A stretch of DNA of 14,251 nt, from positions 1-14,251 of the forward strand of contig JAFNAU010000026.1 of assembly GCA_017860335.1 (NCBI GenBank), written 5' to 3'. How positions within the stretch are numbered: position 1 is the stretch's first letter; every line of letters starts with the position of its first letter. The position numbers and the translations under genes were made by a program. Source of the DNA: Bacteroidota bacterium. Lineage in GTDB: Bacteria; Bacteroidota; Bacteroidia; Bacteroidales; Paludibacteraceae. Under the pieces are notes generated by a model, which saw only the letters and a program-made list of their open reading frames with translations, searched no databases and was not told where the DNA came from. Shown one piece after another: positions 7,153-14,251 of this stretch.

Positions 7153-7650
7153 TTAATTATTTGTTGCGTGTGTCTGCCGGATATTCTTTCTTTGAAAATG
7201 ATGTGTTTCATCAATTAAATTACTATTTTCGATCCGGTAGAAATGCTGGTTGGTTGTCGGAGAAGCTAATCCGCCGAGATTTTCAACATACGGACCAAGT
7301 TTGATGAAATTGAAATTGTCCAAAGAACAACTTTCGGGCAGTTCTGCTCTCCCTGAATACCAGGCGGTCTTCAGTCTGAAGCCTGAGTAATTTCGAACGT
7401 ACAACGAAAGCTTTTCCACTGTTTGCGAATCGCTGTCTCCACCCATAAAACATATGCAGGTAATTGCATCGCCATACTTTTTCAGAAGGATTTCAATGAC
7501 ATTTTCATTCAGTATTTTTCCTGTATTCTCCTGTAAATATGAACTGTGACACCCCTTGCAACCGTTCGGACAGTTGGTTAGGTTGATGGCCAGTGTGATC
7601 TCACCGGGCACTTCCTGAAAAACAATATTATAATTGTGATAGCGTAGCAT
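7153..7650 (-). CDS. nrdG: Anaerobic ribonucleotide reductase activating protein (radical SAM)
   Basis: NrdG uses S-adenosylmethionine and a [4Fe-4S] cluster to place the glycyl radical on NrdD; cytoplasmic and oxygen-sensitive. The 165-residue protein has the cluster motif CPNGCKGC (Cys27, 31, 34) near the N-terminus and a MGGD stretch that fits the SAM-binding GG loop. The C-terminal half contains LGPY...LGG and SPTTNQ.FY blocks, which I associate with the short nrdG3-type activases paired with this NrdD subgroup (from memory). Its start overlaps the end of nrdD by 23 nt, so the two are translationally coupled. Terminates at the hairpin shared with frdB. Confidence 0.92.
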   Translation of the reverse strand: MLRYHNYNIVFQEVPGEITLAINLTNCPNGCKGCHSSYLQENTGKILNENVIEILLKKYGDAITCICFMGGDSDSQTVEKLSLYVRNYSGFRLKTAWYSGRAELPESCSLDNFNFIKLGPYVENLGGLASPTTNQHFYRIENSNLIDETHHFQRKNIRQTHATNN

Positions 7651-9724
7651 AATGGCGTTGAGCTGCTTCTTTTTGACGACTTTCAGAGAAATTACTAACC
7701 CGTTTCATATACCCGATAATGCGGGTGAGGTAATCCAGATCGTGATTTTTACATTCGGGACATTCGTATAGGTTGTTTTTATCAATATGTCCACAAGAGT
7801 TGCACACGGTGTTCGGAATATTGAATGTAAAATAATTACAACCTTCCTGTATAGCTACCCGTAAAAGCTGTTTGTACTGTTCCTTGCTTAAATGCTCATC
7901 GAGATTCATGTGTAAGGCCGATCCTCCGGTAAGGTGTTCAATATACTTGCGACCATGTAGACGAAATTTGTCTACGATATTTAGCGATTCGTCTTCCACT
8001 ATATAAAAATAACTGTTGTAACAATTCCGTTTAGTGACAAGTCCATCCTGTTTATCCCATTTGGCGTGTTTAACACCAACGTTCTCTGCCGGTATCATTT
8101 CGCAATTGAACATCACGTCTTTAGTGCGGTATTTTTTATTGTATGATTCGATCAAACCGAGCACTTGTTGTACAAATTCCAGATAACGGGGATTGTCTGT
8201 AATTTCAATGCCCATTGACTCGGCTGCTTCTACCAGTCCGTTCACGCCAATTGTCAGATACTGACGACTCATGTTGATATATCCTGCATCGAACAAAGGG
8301 AGCATTCCTTTATCAAGCATGTATTTCAGGTTTTCATTGTATGCAATTTGTACTTTGTGTACCAGTTCAACCACTTCTTCCAAAAAAAACAGGTAGTGCA
8401 TTCCTCTTTTTGAAGCATGTTGAATGCAACGGTTAAGATTGATTGTCAGTACACTTTTTGAGCCAGTTGATACGCCTCCGGCGCCCAGTGTATAGCTGAA
8501 GCCATTATCTGTTATTTCATTTCGTAAACGGCAACAGCTGCTCAACGAGTCGGCATTGTCACTCATGTAAGTAAAAAAAGAATGACCTTCGGCATACATT
8601 TCCGCTGTGAAGTCGCCGTATTCTTTGTCCTTTACTTCGCCATTTTCGCTAAGGAGCGCCATTGTTTCGACCGGGAAAGTAAGAACTGTTTTTGTTCGTT
8701 CCTGGTTGAACCATTTCATAAATCGTTTTTGCAACCAGTTGAGTGATACCCAGTGGGGTTTGCTTCCGTTAGGGAATACAAAATGTTCGAACAAACTGTT
8801 AAAGTAGTAGCTGTCGTAATAAGATATATTCCAGAAAACAGCCTGATAATTGCGAGCGCCTGTAGGTTGATTGATAGAATATACGATTTGCTCGAAACAG
8901 TCTGTGATAACTTTGTCCAGCGTCCGCTGTTTTTTAGATAAGTCCACAATTTTTTCGGTATCCGTAAAATAATCATCACCAAATTCCAACCCGATAAAAT
9001 AGTTCATATACATAAGGAACTCAGGCGTGGCGCAAGCTCCGCTCAACATACTTGATACCATGAAAACCATATTGATAAAGCCTCCGCAAAAAGATTTCAG
9101 GTTGGTAGGCGCTTTGGAGTTACCTCCGATTGACGCAGTACCACTTATCAGCCATGGATACATGGTAATACTGGCACAATAATTTGCCAGGCTGGTTTCG
9201 TCGTTCTTGTATATGTAGTGGTTGTTCAGCAGGTCGATATACCGATCGGAAACTTCTTTGCCATACATTTCTTTTAACCGGTCAGTGAGCATGCGACGAT
9301 TAAGACGTATGAAGTTTGATTTTGGTAATTCACCGATCAGGGTTGCCATGTTTTTATTTTCAACATTGGCGTTTGAGTCGTATTTGCTGCCCGAAGCAGC
9401 ATTCTGCGCGTTACAATAATCCATTAGAAATTGCAGTTTGTCCCTTACTTCCCTGTCCTCCAGGTGCTTTTGCCGATAGAGCATGTATGCTTTTGCAACA
9501 GCATAATATCTTTCGGACATTAATGCGATTTCTATCTGATTTTGAATATCCTCTACGGTAGTGCCATTGGTGATATTTACCCGACAAAGTATGTTCGTTA
9601 TCACTTCGTCGGTTGCAAAACTCCCTACCGATAAGAATGCTTTACGGATTGCACTTTTAATTTTCTCCAGCGAAAATGCTTCTTTTTTACCATCCCGTTT
9701 AATGATTGTTGTTTCCATGCTCAT
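7628..9724 (-). CDS. nrdD: Class III anaerobic ribonucleoside-triphosphate reductase
   Basis: Glycyl-radical enzyme that reduces NTPs to dNTPs without oxygen or cobalamin. The 698-residue protein starts with an ATP-cone allosteric domain (about 5-95, opening with IIKRDGKKE), followed by the ten-stranded barrel with YCAS (Cys183) and SSCCRL (Cys397/398, the likely finger-loop thiyl site). A zinc site follows (Cys641, 644, 655, 658), then RIIGY, with the radical on Gly671 close to the C-terminus. ATG at 9724 is used; a second Met lies two codons on. The leader is about 420 nt and contains a cobalamin riboswitch. No TAnnTTTG box lies between riboswitch and gene, so transcription most likely starts upstream of the aptamer. 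Confidence 0.95.
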   Translation of the reverse strand: MSMETTIIKRDGKKEAFSLEKIKSAIRKAFLSVGSFATDEVITNILCRVNITNGTTVEDIQNQIEIALMSERYYAVAKAYMLYRQKHLEDREVRDKLQFLMDYCNAQNAASGSKYDSNANVENKNMATLIGELPKSNFIRLNRRMLTDRLKEMYGKEVSDRYIDLLNNHYIYKNDETSLANYCASITMYPWLISGTASIGGNSKAPTNLKSFCGGFINMVFMVSSMLSGACATPEFLMYMNYFIGLEFGDDYFTDTEKIVDLSKKQRTLDKVITDCFEQIVYSINQPTGARNYQAVFWNISYYDSYYFNSLFEHFVFPNGSKPHWVSLNWLQKRFMKWFNQERTKTVLTFPVETMALLSENGEVKDKEYGDFTAEMYAEGHSFFTYMSDNADSLSSCCRLRNEITDNGFSYTLGAGGVSTGSKSVLTINLNRCIQHASKRGMHYLFFLEEVVELVHKVQIAYNENLKYMLDKGMLPLFDAGYINMSRQYLTIGVNGLVEAAESMGIEITDNPRYLEFVQQVLGLIESYNKKYRTKDVMFNCEMIPAENVGVKHAKWDKQDGLVTKRNCYNSYFYIVEDESLNIVDKFRLHGRKYIEHLTGGSALHMNLDEHLSKEQYKQLLRVAIQEGCNYFTFNIPNTVCNSCGHIDKNNLYECPECKNHDLDYLTRIIGYMKRVSNFSESRQKEAAQRHYATLSQL

Positions 9725-9855
9725 ATAGTTTTTGTTATTTGTGTAGCTACCTCGCTGAACTTACATCAATACACGATCGTTTTGATTACAGATACATCGA
9801 AATTAAAATAGAATCACGGGTAAGGGTTGGTGTGATATAAAATGAGAATTCTGCA

Positions 9856-9898
9856 GATGAAAGGAATACTGCTGAAAATCATTCCGTTGCCTTTCACC
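9856..9898 (-). promoter_or_regulatory. Candidate expression-platform hairpin in the nrdD leader
   Basis: On the minus strand GGTGAAAGG (9898-9890) pairs with CCTTTCATC (9864-9856), nine pairs with one G-U. An alternative GGAAT (9885-9881) with ATTCC (9867-9863) shares two bases with the longer stem, so the two are mutually exclusive. No U-tract follows, so it is not a plain intrinsic terminator. It lies between the cobalamin aptamer and nrdD, where a switching structure would be expected; the role is inferred. Confidence 0.35.
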
Positions 9899-9921
9899 CG
9901 AAAGCCCAGATTTATGTTGTA

Positions 9922-10144
9922 CACACGGCAGGTCTTCTGACTTACTTCGGTTTTTGAATGGCCTTCCCGACCTTTCCAATATTTCCCGGAGCGGGAAACA
10001 TGGTAGTCAGTGGCATCAGGATTATTCAAAACCTTTTTTTATACAATAAAATCTGATTTGATTGTATAAAGGAGTTTACAGCTACGGGGATAGTCCGGGA
10101 TTTTCACCCGATTCCCTTTTTGATCCATCAAGTGGAACCGTTTG
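9922..10144 (-). promoter_or_regulatory. Cobalamin (B12) riboswitch upstream of nrdDG
   Basis: Read on the minus strand, conserved aptamer blocks occur in order: AAAAAGGGAATCGGGTGAAA (starting about 10122), CCCGGACTATCCCCGTAGCTGT, GCCACTGACTACC, GGGAAGGCC, and the 3' block GTAAGTCAGAAGACCTGCC. A closing P1 helix is visible: CAAACGG (10144-10138) with CCGTGTG (9928-9922), six of seven paired. A 10-bp side stem, TTTATACAAT with ATTGTATAAA (10038-10070), forms a peripheral arm. Such aptamers bind adenosyl- or related cobalamins and normally lower expression of the downstream genes when ligand is abundant. Next on the same strand are nrdD and nrdG. The small minus-strand open frame across this stretch (9814-10029) is not a gene. 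Confidence 0.93.
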
Positions 10145-10149
10145 CAATG

Positions 10150-10157
10150 CAAAGATA
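10150..10157 (-). promoter_or_regulatory. Candidate -7 element for the riboswitch-nrdDG transcript
   Basis: The minus strand reads TATCTTTG, a full match to TAnnTTTG and identical to the box before hydG. It ends 6 nt upstream of the first base of the riboswitch P1 helix, so the transcript would begin at the aptamer. About 20 nt further upstream only a poor -33 match (TGTA) is seen. Confidence 0.5.
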
Positions 10158-10663
10158 GTATATTTTTTGTACAGGTTACACCGGAAATATAATTACATAA
10201 TTCATTAAACCTGTAAAGTTTTCAATAATAGTTTGTAAGTATCATATATAGAGGTGTATAAATAAAATAAAATATTGAAAAGTTTTCTAAAAATTAAATT
10301 ATATTTCAGAATGTGAGGTAAATTTACTGATGGTTTTTATACTCCGAATGAGTTTAAGACCCGCAAATTCCAGTGCTGATCAGGAAATTGAATACCTGCC
10401 AATTATCGAAGAAGAAATATCAAAAAACATACTTGAATAATCTTGATATTGTAAAATAAATCTGTAATTTCGTTGACCCGTTTTTCGATTTAAATATTAT
10501 GTAATCAGCAGGAGTACAGCACAAACCGGACGGGCTGACCAAAGGCTAAAACAACTTGTGAAGGTTGGTGTCTGTTCCGACGGGGTTGAATTCAATGAAA
10601 AACCTTCACTTATTAATGTGCACAAAATCGATATTAAATTTAATCAACTTACATTCATAAATC
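10158..10663. other. About 500 bp AT-rich intergenic stretch without a convincing gene
   Basis: Between the nrdD promoter and the arabinofuranosidase start I see no recognisable coding region. It holds a 36-codon ATG frame at 10330-10440 (+) with no known motif and no ribosome site. A start-less open frame at 10477-10683 (+) runs 68 codons into the next gene's start and includes a more GC-rich, protein-like part (about 10510-10600) that could be a decayed gene end. A 9-bp inverted repeat, GTGAAGGTT (10558-10566) and AACCTTCAC (10601-10609), encloses a 34-nt loop containing the palindrome TTGAATTCAA. The arabinofuranosidase promoter should be here, but no full TAnnTTTG box was found. Confidence 0.5.
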
Positions 10664-12616
10664 ATGAAAACACCAAAAATTAAACTGTTTTTCTTATTCG
10701 TAACATTCCTGGGAGTACAACTCTCTGTGGCTCAAACTCACAATATCCAGGTCGATTTCAAGAAAAATGGAATTCCCGTTCAAAAAACCATGTACGGCAT
10801 TTTCTTCGAAGATATTAATTATGGCGCCGATGGTGGTTTATATGCAGAACTGGTAAAAAACCGCTCGTTCGAATTTCCGGAACATCTGATGGGCTGGAAT
10901 ACATTCGGGAAAGTGGAAGTTAAAGCCGACGGACCTTTCAAAAACAATCCGCACTACATCCGGCTTGCTTATGCCGGACACGATGAAAAACAAACCGGTC
11001 TCGACAACGAAGGTTATTTCGGTATCGGTGTGAAAAAAGATGCGGAATACCGCTTCTCGGTGTGGGCAAAAAAAGCTTCATCCGCTAACGGAAGTATTCG
11101 GGTTGAAATTATCGACACAGAAAGCAACGTAATAGCAAATGCGAAATTAGACATTCCCTCGACGGAATGGAAACTGTACGAGTTGATCCTGAAGCCATCG
11201 AGAACCCTTCCCGATGCTAAACTGCGTATTTTCCTGACATCAAAATCGGAGGTGGATCTGGAACACGTTTCATTGTTCCCCGTGGACACCTGGAAAGGAC
11301 GCAAAAACGGGCTCCGTAAAGACCTGGCACAAGCTCTTTATGATCTCAAACCTGGCGTGTTCCGTTTTCCCGGAGGTTGCATTGTTGAAGGGACCGACCT
11401 GAACTCGCGTTATCAGTGGAAAAACTCCATCGGACAGGTTGAAAACAGAACGCTCAACGAAAACCGCTGGCAATATACTTTTCCTCACCGCTTTTTCCCG
11501 GATTATTATCAGTCGTACGGATTGGGATTTTATGAGTTCTTCCAGCTTTCGGAAGATATCGGAGCAGAACCGCTTCCGGTTCTCAGTTGCGGTCTGGCGT
11601 GCCAGTTTCAGAATAAAGATATTCACGCGCATGTGCCTGTAGCTGAATTAAATCCTTATGTTCAGGATGCTCTTGACTTAATCGAATTTGCAAACGGGGA
11701 TGTTACTACCAAATACGGAAAAATCCGTGCCGAAATGGGACATCCGGCTCCCTTCAATCTCAAACTGATTGCCATTGGCAACGAACAGTGGGGCGAACTC
11801 TATCCCGAGCGATTAGTACCGTTTATCACTGCCATCAGAGCCAGACATCCCGAAATCAAGATCATCGGCTCGGCGGGTCCAAGTCCCGATGGAAAAGACT
11901 TTGATTACGGATGGCAGGAAATGAAACGACTGAAAGCCGATCTCGTGGACGAACATTATTACCGCAGTCTGGAATGGTTTTTGTCCGGAGCTGCCCGCTA
12001 CGACAAGTACGACCGCAAAGGACCCAAAGTTTTCGCGGGAGAATATGCCTGCCACCCGGCAAACAGAAAAAATAACTACGAGGCAGCGCTATGCGAAGCC
12101 GCCTTTATGACCGGATTTGAACGCAATGCCGATGTCGTGCAGATGTGTACTTATGCTCCCCTGTTTTCGCATGTACAAGGCTGGCAATGGAAACCTGACC
12201 TGATCTGGTTCGACAATTTGAGAAGCGTCCGTTCGGTAAATTATTATGTACAACAGTTGTACGGCCACAACGCGGGAACAAATGTGCTGACCACCACCGA
12301 AAATAAAACGGCACTCACGGGTCAGGATGGAATCTATGCGTCATCGGTTTTCGATAGCGGAAGAAATGAAATTATTCTCAAAATTGCCAATACTTCTGAC
12401 AGTGAAAAATCGGTAACCTATCACCTGAAAGGTCTGAAAACCGCTGAAAGAAAAGTGACGAAGACAGTTCTGAAATCAACAAACCCTGATGCTGAAAACT
12501 CCCTGGATAATCCCGAAACAGTTGTACCTAAATCCGAAGAAATCAACGTTCCGGGTAATGACTTCGAGCTGAAACTTGCTCCCAAAGCATTTTATCTGCT
12601 GAATATAAAGTTGTAA
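10664..12616 (+). CDS. Secreted GH51 alpha-L-arabinofuranosidase
   Basis: Retaining glycosidase that removes terminal alpha-L-arabinofuranosyl residues from arabinan, arabinoxylan or pectin side chains. The 650 residues begin with a signal peptide (about 1-23, ending SVA before Q), so it acts in the periplasm or outside. A first strand region with YGIFFEDINYG (44-54) is followed by a carbohydrate-binding-module-like beta-sandwich (about 70-205). The TIM barrel (about 215-520) has RFPGGCIVEG (234-243), GNEQWGE with acid/base Glu374, and FAGEYA with nucleophile Glu460. A C-terminal beta domain (about 530-650) completes the usual GH51 layout. Substrate preference cannot be read from sequence. 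No SusC/SusD pair is nearby, so it is not in a visible polysaccharide utilisation locus; the SGNH hydrolase downstream may act on the same kind of polymer. Confidence 0.93.
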   Translation: MKTPKIKLFFLFVTFLGVQLSVAQTHNIQVDFKKNGIPVQKTMYGIFFEDINYGADGGLYAELVKNRSFEFPEHLMGWNTFGKVEVKADGPFKNNPHYIRLAYAGHDEKQTGLDNEGYFGIGVKKDAEYRFSVWAKKASSANGSIRVEIIDTESNVIANAKLDIPSTEWKLYELILKPSRTLPDAKLRIFLTSKSEVDLEHVSLFPVDTWKGRKNGLRKDLAQALYDLKPGVFRFPGGCIVEGTDLNSRYQWKNSIGQVENRTLNENRWQYTFPHRFFPDYYQSYGLGFYEFFQLSEDIGAEPLPVLSCGLACQFQNKDIHAHVPVAELNPYVQDALDLIEFANGDVTTKYGKIRAEMGHPAPFNLKLIAIGNEQWGELYPERLVPFITAIRARHPEIKIIGSAGPSPDGKDFDYGWQEMKRLKADLVDEHYYRSLEWFLSGAARYDKYDRKGPKVFAGEYACHPANRKNNYEAALCEAAFMTGFERNADVVQMCTYAPLFSHVQGWQWKPDLIWFDNLRSVRSVNYYVQQLYGHNAGTNVLTTTENKTALTGQDGIYASSVFDSGRNEIILKIANTSDSEKSVTYHLKGLKTAERKVTKTVLKSTNPDAENSLDNPETVVPKSEEINVPGNDFELKLAPKAFYLLNIKL

Positions 12617-12649
12617 AAAAGACCGGTAAGTTCATGGGTTGAATTTTAT

Positions 12650-12694
12650 TATCCTCTGTTGGCGCGGATTTTTGTAATCCGTGCCAGCAGGATA
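12650..12694. repeat. REP-like inverted repeat after the arabinofuranosidase gene
   Basis: CTGTTGGCGCGGATT (12656-12670) pairs with AATCCGTGCCAGCAG (12676-12690) over a TTTGT loop: 15 pairs with two G-U wobbles. Outer TATCC/GGATA arms (12650-12654, 12690-12694) extend it after a small bulge. A core of GCGGATTTGTAATCCG type is, from memory, a familiar dispersed palindrome in Bacteroidetes genomes. No T-run follows, but the hairpin could protect the 3' end of the upstream mRNA. It sits between the two genes, 35 nt before the lactamase ATG. Confidence 0.6.
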
Positions 12695-12729
12695 CACTTA
12701 ATAAACCTGCGGAAGTTAAGGATAAATTT

Positions 12730-13467
12730 ATGAAGAAATTAGTTGTTCTGATCATTGCGACGGTGATGCAATTTATCTGCTTCGCTCAGACTGATTATAA
12801 ACAAATCCGCGTTTCAGATGATATTGAGCTAATTCAGTTATCCGAAAATGCCTTTGTGCACGTTTCGTATTCCGATTTGCCCGGTTTCGGCCGCATTTCT
12901 TCCAACGGTCTGGTTTTTATCTCCGGAAATGAAGCTTTTCTTTTCGATACACCGGCTACCAATACTCTTACAAAGGAGTTGGTCACGTGGCTTGCCGATT
13001 CCATGAAATTGAAGATAGTTGGATTTGTTCCAAATCACTGGCATGGCGATTGTATGGGTGGATTGGGTTTCCTGCAGGATCAGGGGATTACGTCCTACGC
13101 CAACCAAATGACTATTGATATAGCCAAAACGAAAGGCTTACCGGTTCCGGATCATGGTTTTAAGGATTCGCTGCAACTGCAGTTGGGTGATAAACAGATA
13201 ATGTGCTATTACCCCGGTGCCGCTCATTCGCTTGACAATATTGTTGTCTGGATTCCGTCAGAGCTGATTTTGTTTGCAGGCTGTATGGTAAAAAGCATAG
13301 AATTCGGAAATTTGGGAAATGTTGCTGACGGAAACCTGAAAGCATATGCCGGTACTATTGATAAATTGTTACTTAAATTTCCGACAGTAAAAATAATTAT
13401 TCCGGGTCATGGAGCTGTTGGAGGGCTCGAACTGATAAAACATACCAGGGAATTATCAGCTAAATGA
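12730..13467 (+). CDS. Subclass B1 metallo-beta-lactamase, CcrA/CfiA-like
   Basis: Zinc hydrolase expected to open the beta-lactam ring, potentially including carbapenems, in the periplasm. The 245 residues start with a signal peptide (1-19, ending CFA before Q). The B1 ligands are complete: His103, His105 and Asp107 in NHWHGDCMGG, His166 in GAAHSLDN, Cys185 in FAGCMVK, and His227 in IPGHG. The substrate-binding Lys (Lys188) and Asn (Asn197) of B1 enzymes are also present. From memory, SYANQMTID and the KGLPVP.HGF.DSL block match CcrA of Bacteroides fragilis closely. Differences: GWG in the L3 loop is GFG, GGGH is GAAH, FGGC is FAGC, and the WP after the second loop is YA. Activity is likely but its spectrum cannot be inferred. 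No insertion sequence or integron part is adjacent, so it looks chromosomal and resident. Confidence 0.93.
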   Translation: MKKLVVLIIATVMQFICFAQTDYKQIRVSDDIELIQLSENAFVHVSYSDLPGFGRISSNGLVFISGNEAFLFDTPATNTLTKELVTWLADSMKLKIVGFVPNHWHGDCMGGLGFLQDQGITSYANQMTIDIAKTKGLPVPDHGFKDSLQLQLGDKQIMCYYPGAAHSLDNIVVWIPSELILFAGCMVKSIEFGNLGNVADGNLKAYAGTIDKLLLKFPTVKIIIPGHGAVGGLELIKHTRELSAK

Positions 13468-13496
13468 TTGGAAAATAAATACACATAAATATATGA

Positions 13497-13533
13497 AAAG
13501 AGGGTGTCCAAAAACAATTTGAACACCCTCTTT
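13497..13533. terminator. Bidirectional terminator between the lactamase and the SGNH hydrolase
   Basis: AAAGAGGGTGT (13497-13507) pairs perfectly with ACACCCTCTTT (13523-13533). The stem continues inward through one C-A mismatch and four more pairs to an AACAA loop. T-rich sequence follows on the plus strand (CTTTCTTTC) and CTTTTCATATAT on the minus. It lies between the stops of two convergent genes and can serve both. Confidence 0.8.
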
Positions 13534-13551
13534 CTTTCAACTGTTATTGAT

Positions 13552-14244
13552 TTATTTCTTTACCGGTTTTGTTTTTAATGCTTTAGCAATCGCTGGTACT
13601 GCCATTTTTTCCATCAAATCGTATCCTGCTGATGTGCAGTGTACACCATCTGTTGTATATTCGGTGATCATACCATTCTTTTCATTAGCCATAGCGCCGA
13701 AATAATCCAGATAGGTAAATCGTTTTTCTTCGGCATACGCTTTAATCATTTTGTTCAGTTGCGGTATTTTTATGTTTGGCTCCATTCCTTTTTTCCATGG
13801 ATAATCGTATGCAGGAAGCACTGAACACAACACGACACGAATGTTGTTGGCCGTTGCCAGTTCGGCCATAGACCTGATATTGTCCATGATCATTTCCAGT
13901 GTCGACGGACCGGTGTTGCCTGCAATATCGTTTGTTCCGGCCAGAATGACAACAACGCAGGGCTTCAGATTAATTACATCCTGACGAAACCGTATCAGCA
14001 TTTGCGGTGTAGTTTGCCCGCTGATGCCACGGCAGATATATGGATTCTTGCTGAAGAATTCAGGATGCGTACTTTTCCATCCTTCTATGATGGAATTTCC
14101 CATAAATACCACCCTGTTTTCAGTATTGTCCTTCATCAAAAGTGTATTATTCTCTTTCTGATAGCGCTTCAGATTAGCCCAGTCCTGAGCATTCAGACTG
14201 AAATAACCAAAAAAACATACAATTAGCAAAACTGATTTTAACAT
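13552..14244 (-). CDS. Secreted SGNH/GDSL-family hydrolase (esterase-like)
   Basis: Serine esterase-type enzyme of the SGNH superfamily, 230 residues with a signal peptide (1-19, ending LNA before Q). Block I reads FMGNSIIEGW, so the usual GDS is GNS, as in many Bacteroidetes members, with nucleophile Ser51. Block II has RGISGQTT (oxyanion Gly around 73-76), block III GTND (Asn105), and block V DGVHCTSAGY (Asp199, His202). The set is complete, so an active hydrolase is likely. The closest general type is the PAF-acetylhydrolase-like or carbohydrate-esterase SGNH group; deacetylation of plant polysaccharides is a reasonable guess given the neighbouring arabinofuranosidase, but substrate is unknown. 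The ATG at 14244 starts directly with the signal peptide; its promoter lies outside the window. Confidence 0.9.
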   Translation of the reverse strand: MLKSVLLIVCFFGYFSLNAQDWANLKRYQKENNTLLMKDNTENRVVFMGNSIIEGWKSTHPEFFSKNPYICRGISGQTTPQMLIRFRQDVINLKPCVVVILAGTNDIAGNTGPSTLEMIMDNIRSMAELATANNIRVVLCSVLPAYDYPWKKGMEPNIKIPQLNKMIKAYAEEKRFTYLDYFGAMANEKNGMITEYTTDGVHCTSAGYDLMEKMAVPAIAKALKTKPVKK

Positions 14245-14251
14245 ATGAATT

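Noticed and set aside
9814..10029. 71-codon open frame on the minus strand
   Set aside because: It lies across the cobalamin aptamer and leader, and its translation has no protein-like character.
10330..10440. 36-codon ATG open frame as a small protein
   Set aside because: There is no ribosome site, no signal or membrane segment and no recognised motif. It is mentioned only in the intergenic entry.

Overview
The window comes from an anaerobic member of the Bacteroidetes, most likely Bacteroidales. The grounds are a frdC-frdA-frdB order with a five-helix b558-type cytochrome, -7 elements of the form TAnnTTTG instead of sigma70 boxes, A-rich leaders with few Shine-Dalgarno sequences, and a strictly anaerobic gene set (FeFe-hydrogenase maturases, class III ribonucleotide reductase). 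Species cannot be told from the sequence.

Layout. 1-408 (-): start of a secreted protein built of 21-residue DIFGN repeats, cut by the window edge. 438-3111 (-): hydG then hydF, overlapping by 8 nt, which build the H-cluster of FeFe-hydrogenase; hydE and the hydrogenase itself are not here. 3348-6921 (+): frdC, frdA, frdB, a complete quinol:fumarate reductase/succinate dehydrogenase, ending at a bidirectional terminator shared with the next unit. 7153-9724 (-): nrdD then nrdG, the oxygen-sensitive class III ribonucleotide reductase and its radical-SAM activase, overlapping by 23 nt. Their leader carries a clear cobalamin riboswitch (9922-10144). 10158-10663: about 500 bp with no convincing gene. 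10664-12616 (+): secreted GH51 alpha-L-arabinofuranosidase. 12730-13467 (+): secreted subclass B1 metallo-beta-lactamase resembling CcrA/CfiA. 13552-14244 (-): secreted SGNH/GDSL hydrolase, convergent with the lactamase across a bidirectional terminator.

How it fits together. Hydrogenase maturation (H2 production), fumarate reductase (succinate formation and quinone-linked electron transport) and class III RNR (anaerobic dNTP supply) form a typical kit for a fermenting anaerobe. The right-hand third is accessory: plant-polysaccharide breakdown (arabinofuranosidase, possibly the SGNH esterase) and a beta-lactam resistance enzyme.

Most notable: (1) the B12 riboswitch ahead of nrdDG, which predicts that this B12-independent RNR is shut down when B12 is plentiful and that a B12-dependent NrdJ is encoded elsewhere; (2) the DIFGN tandem-repeat exported protein, which I do not recognise; (3) the B1 metallo-beta-lactamase with all zinc ligands intact but changed loop residues. 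I found no CRISPR array, tRNA, rRNA, intact transposon or phage gene.
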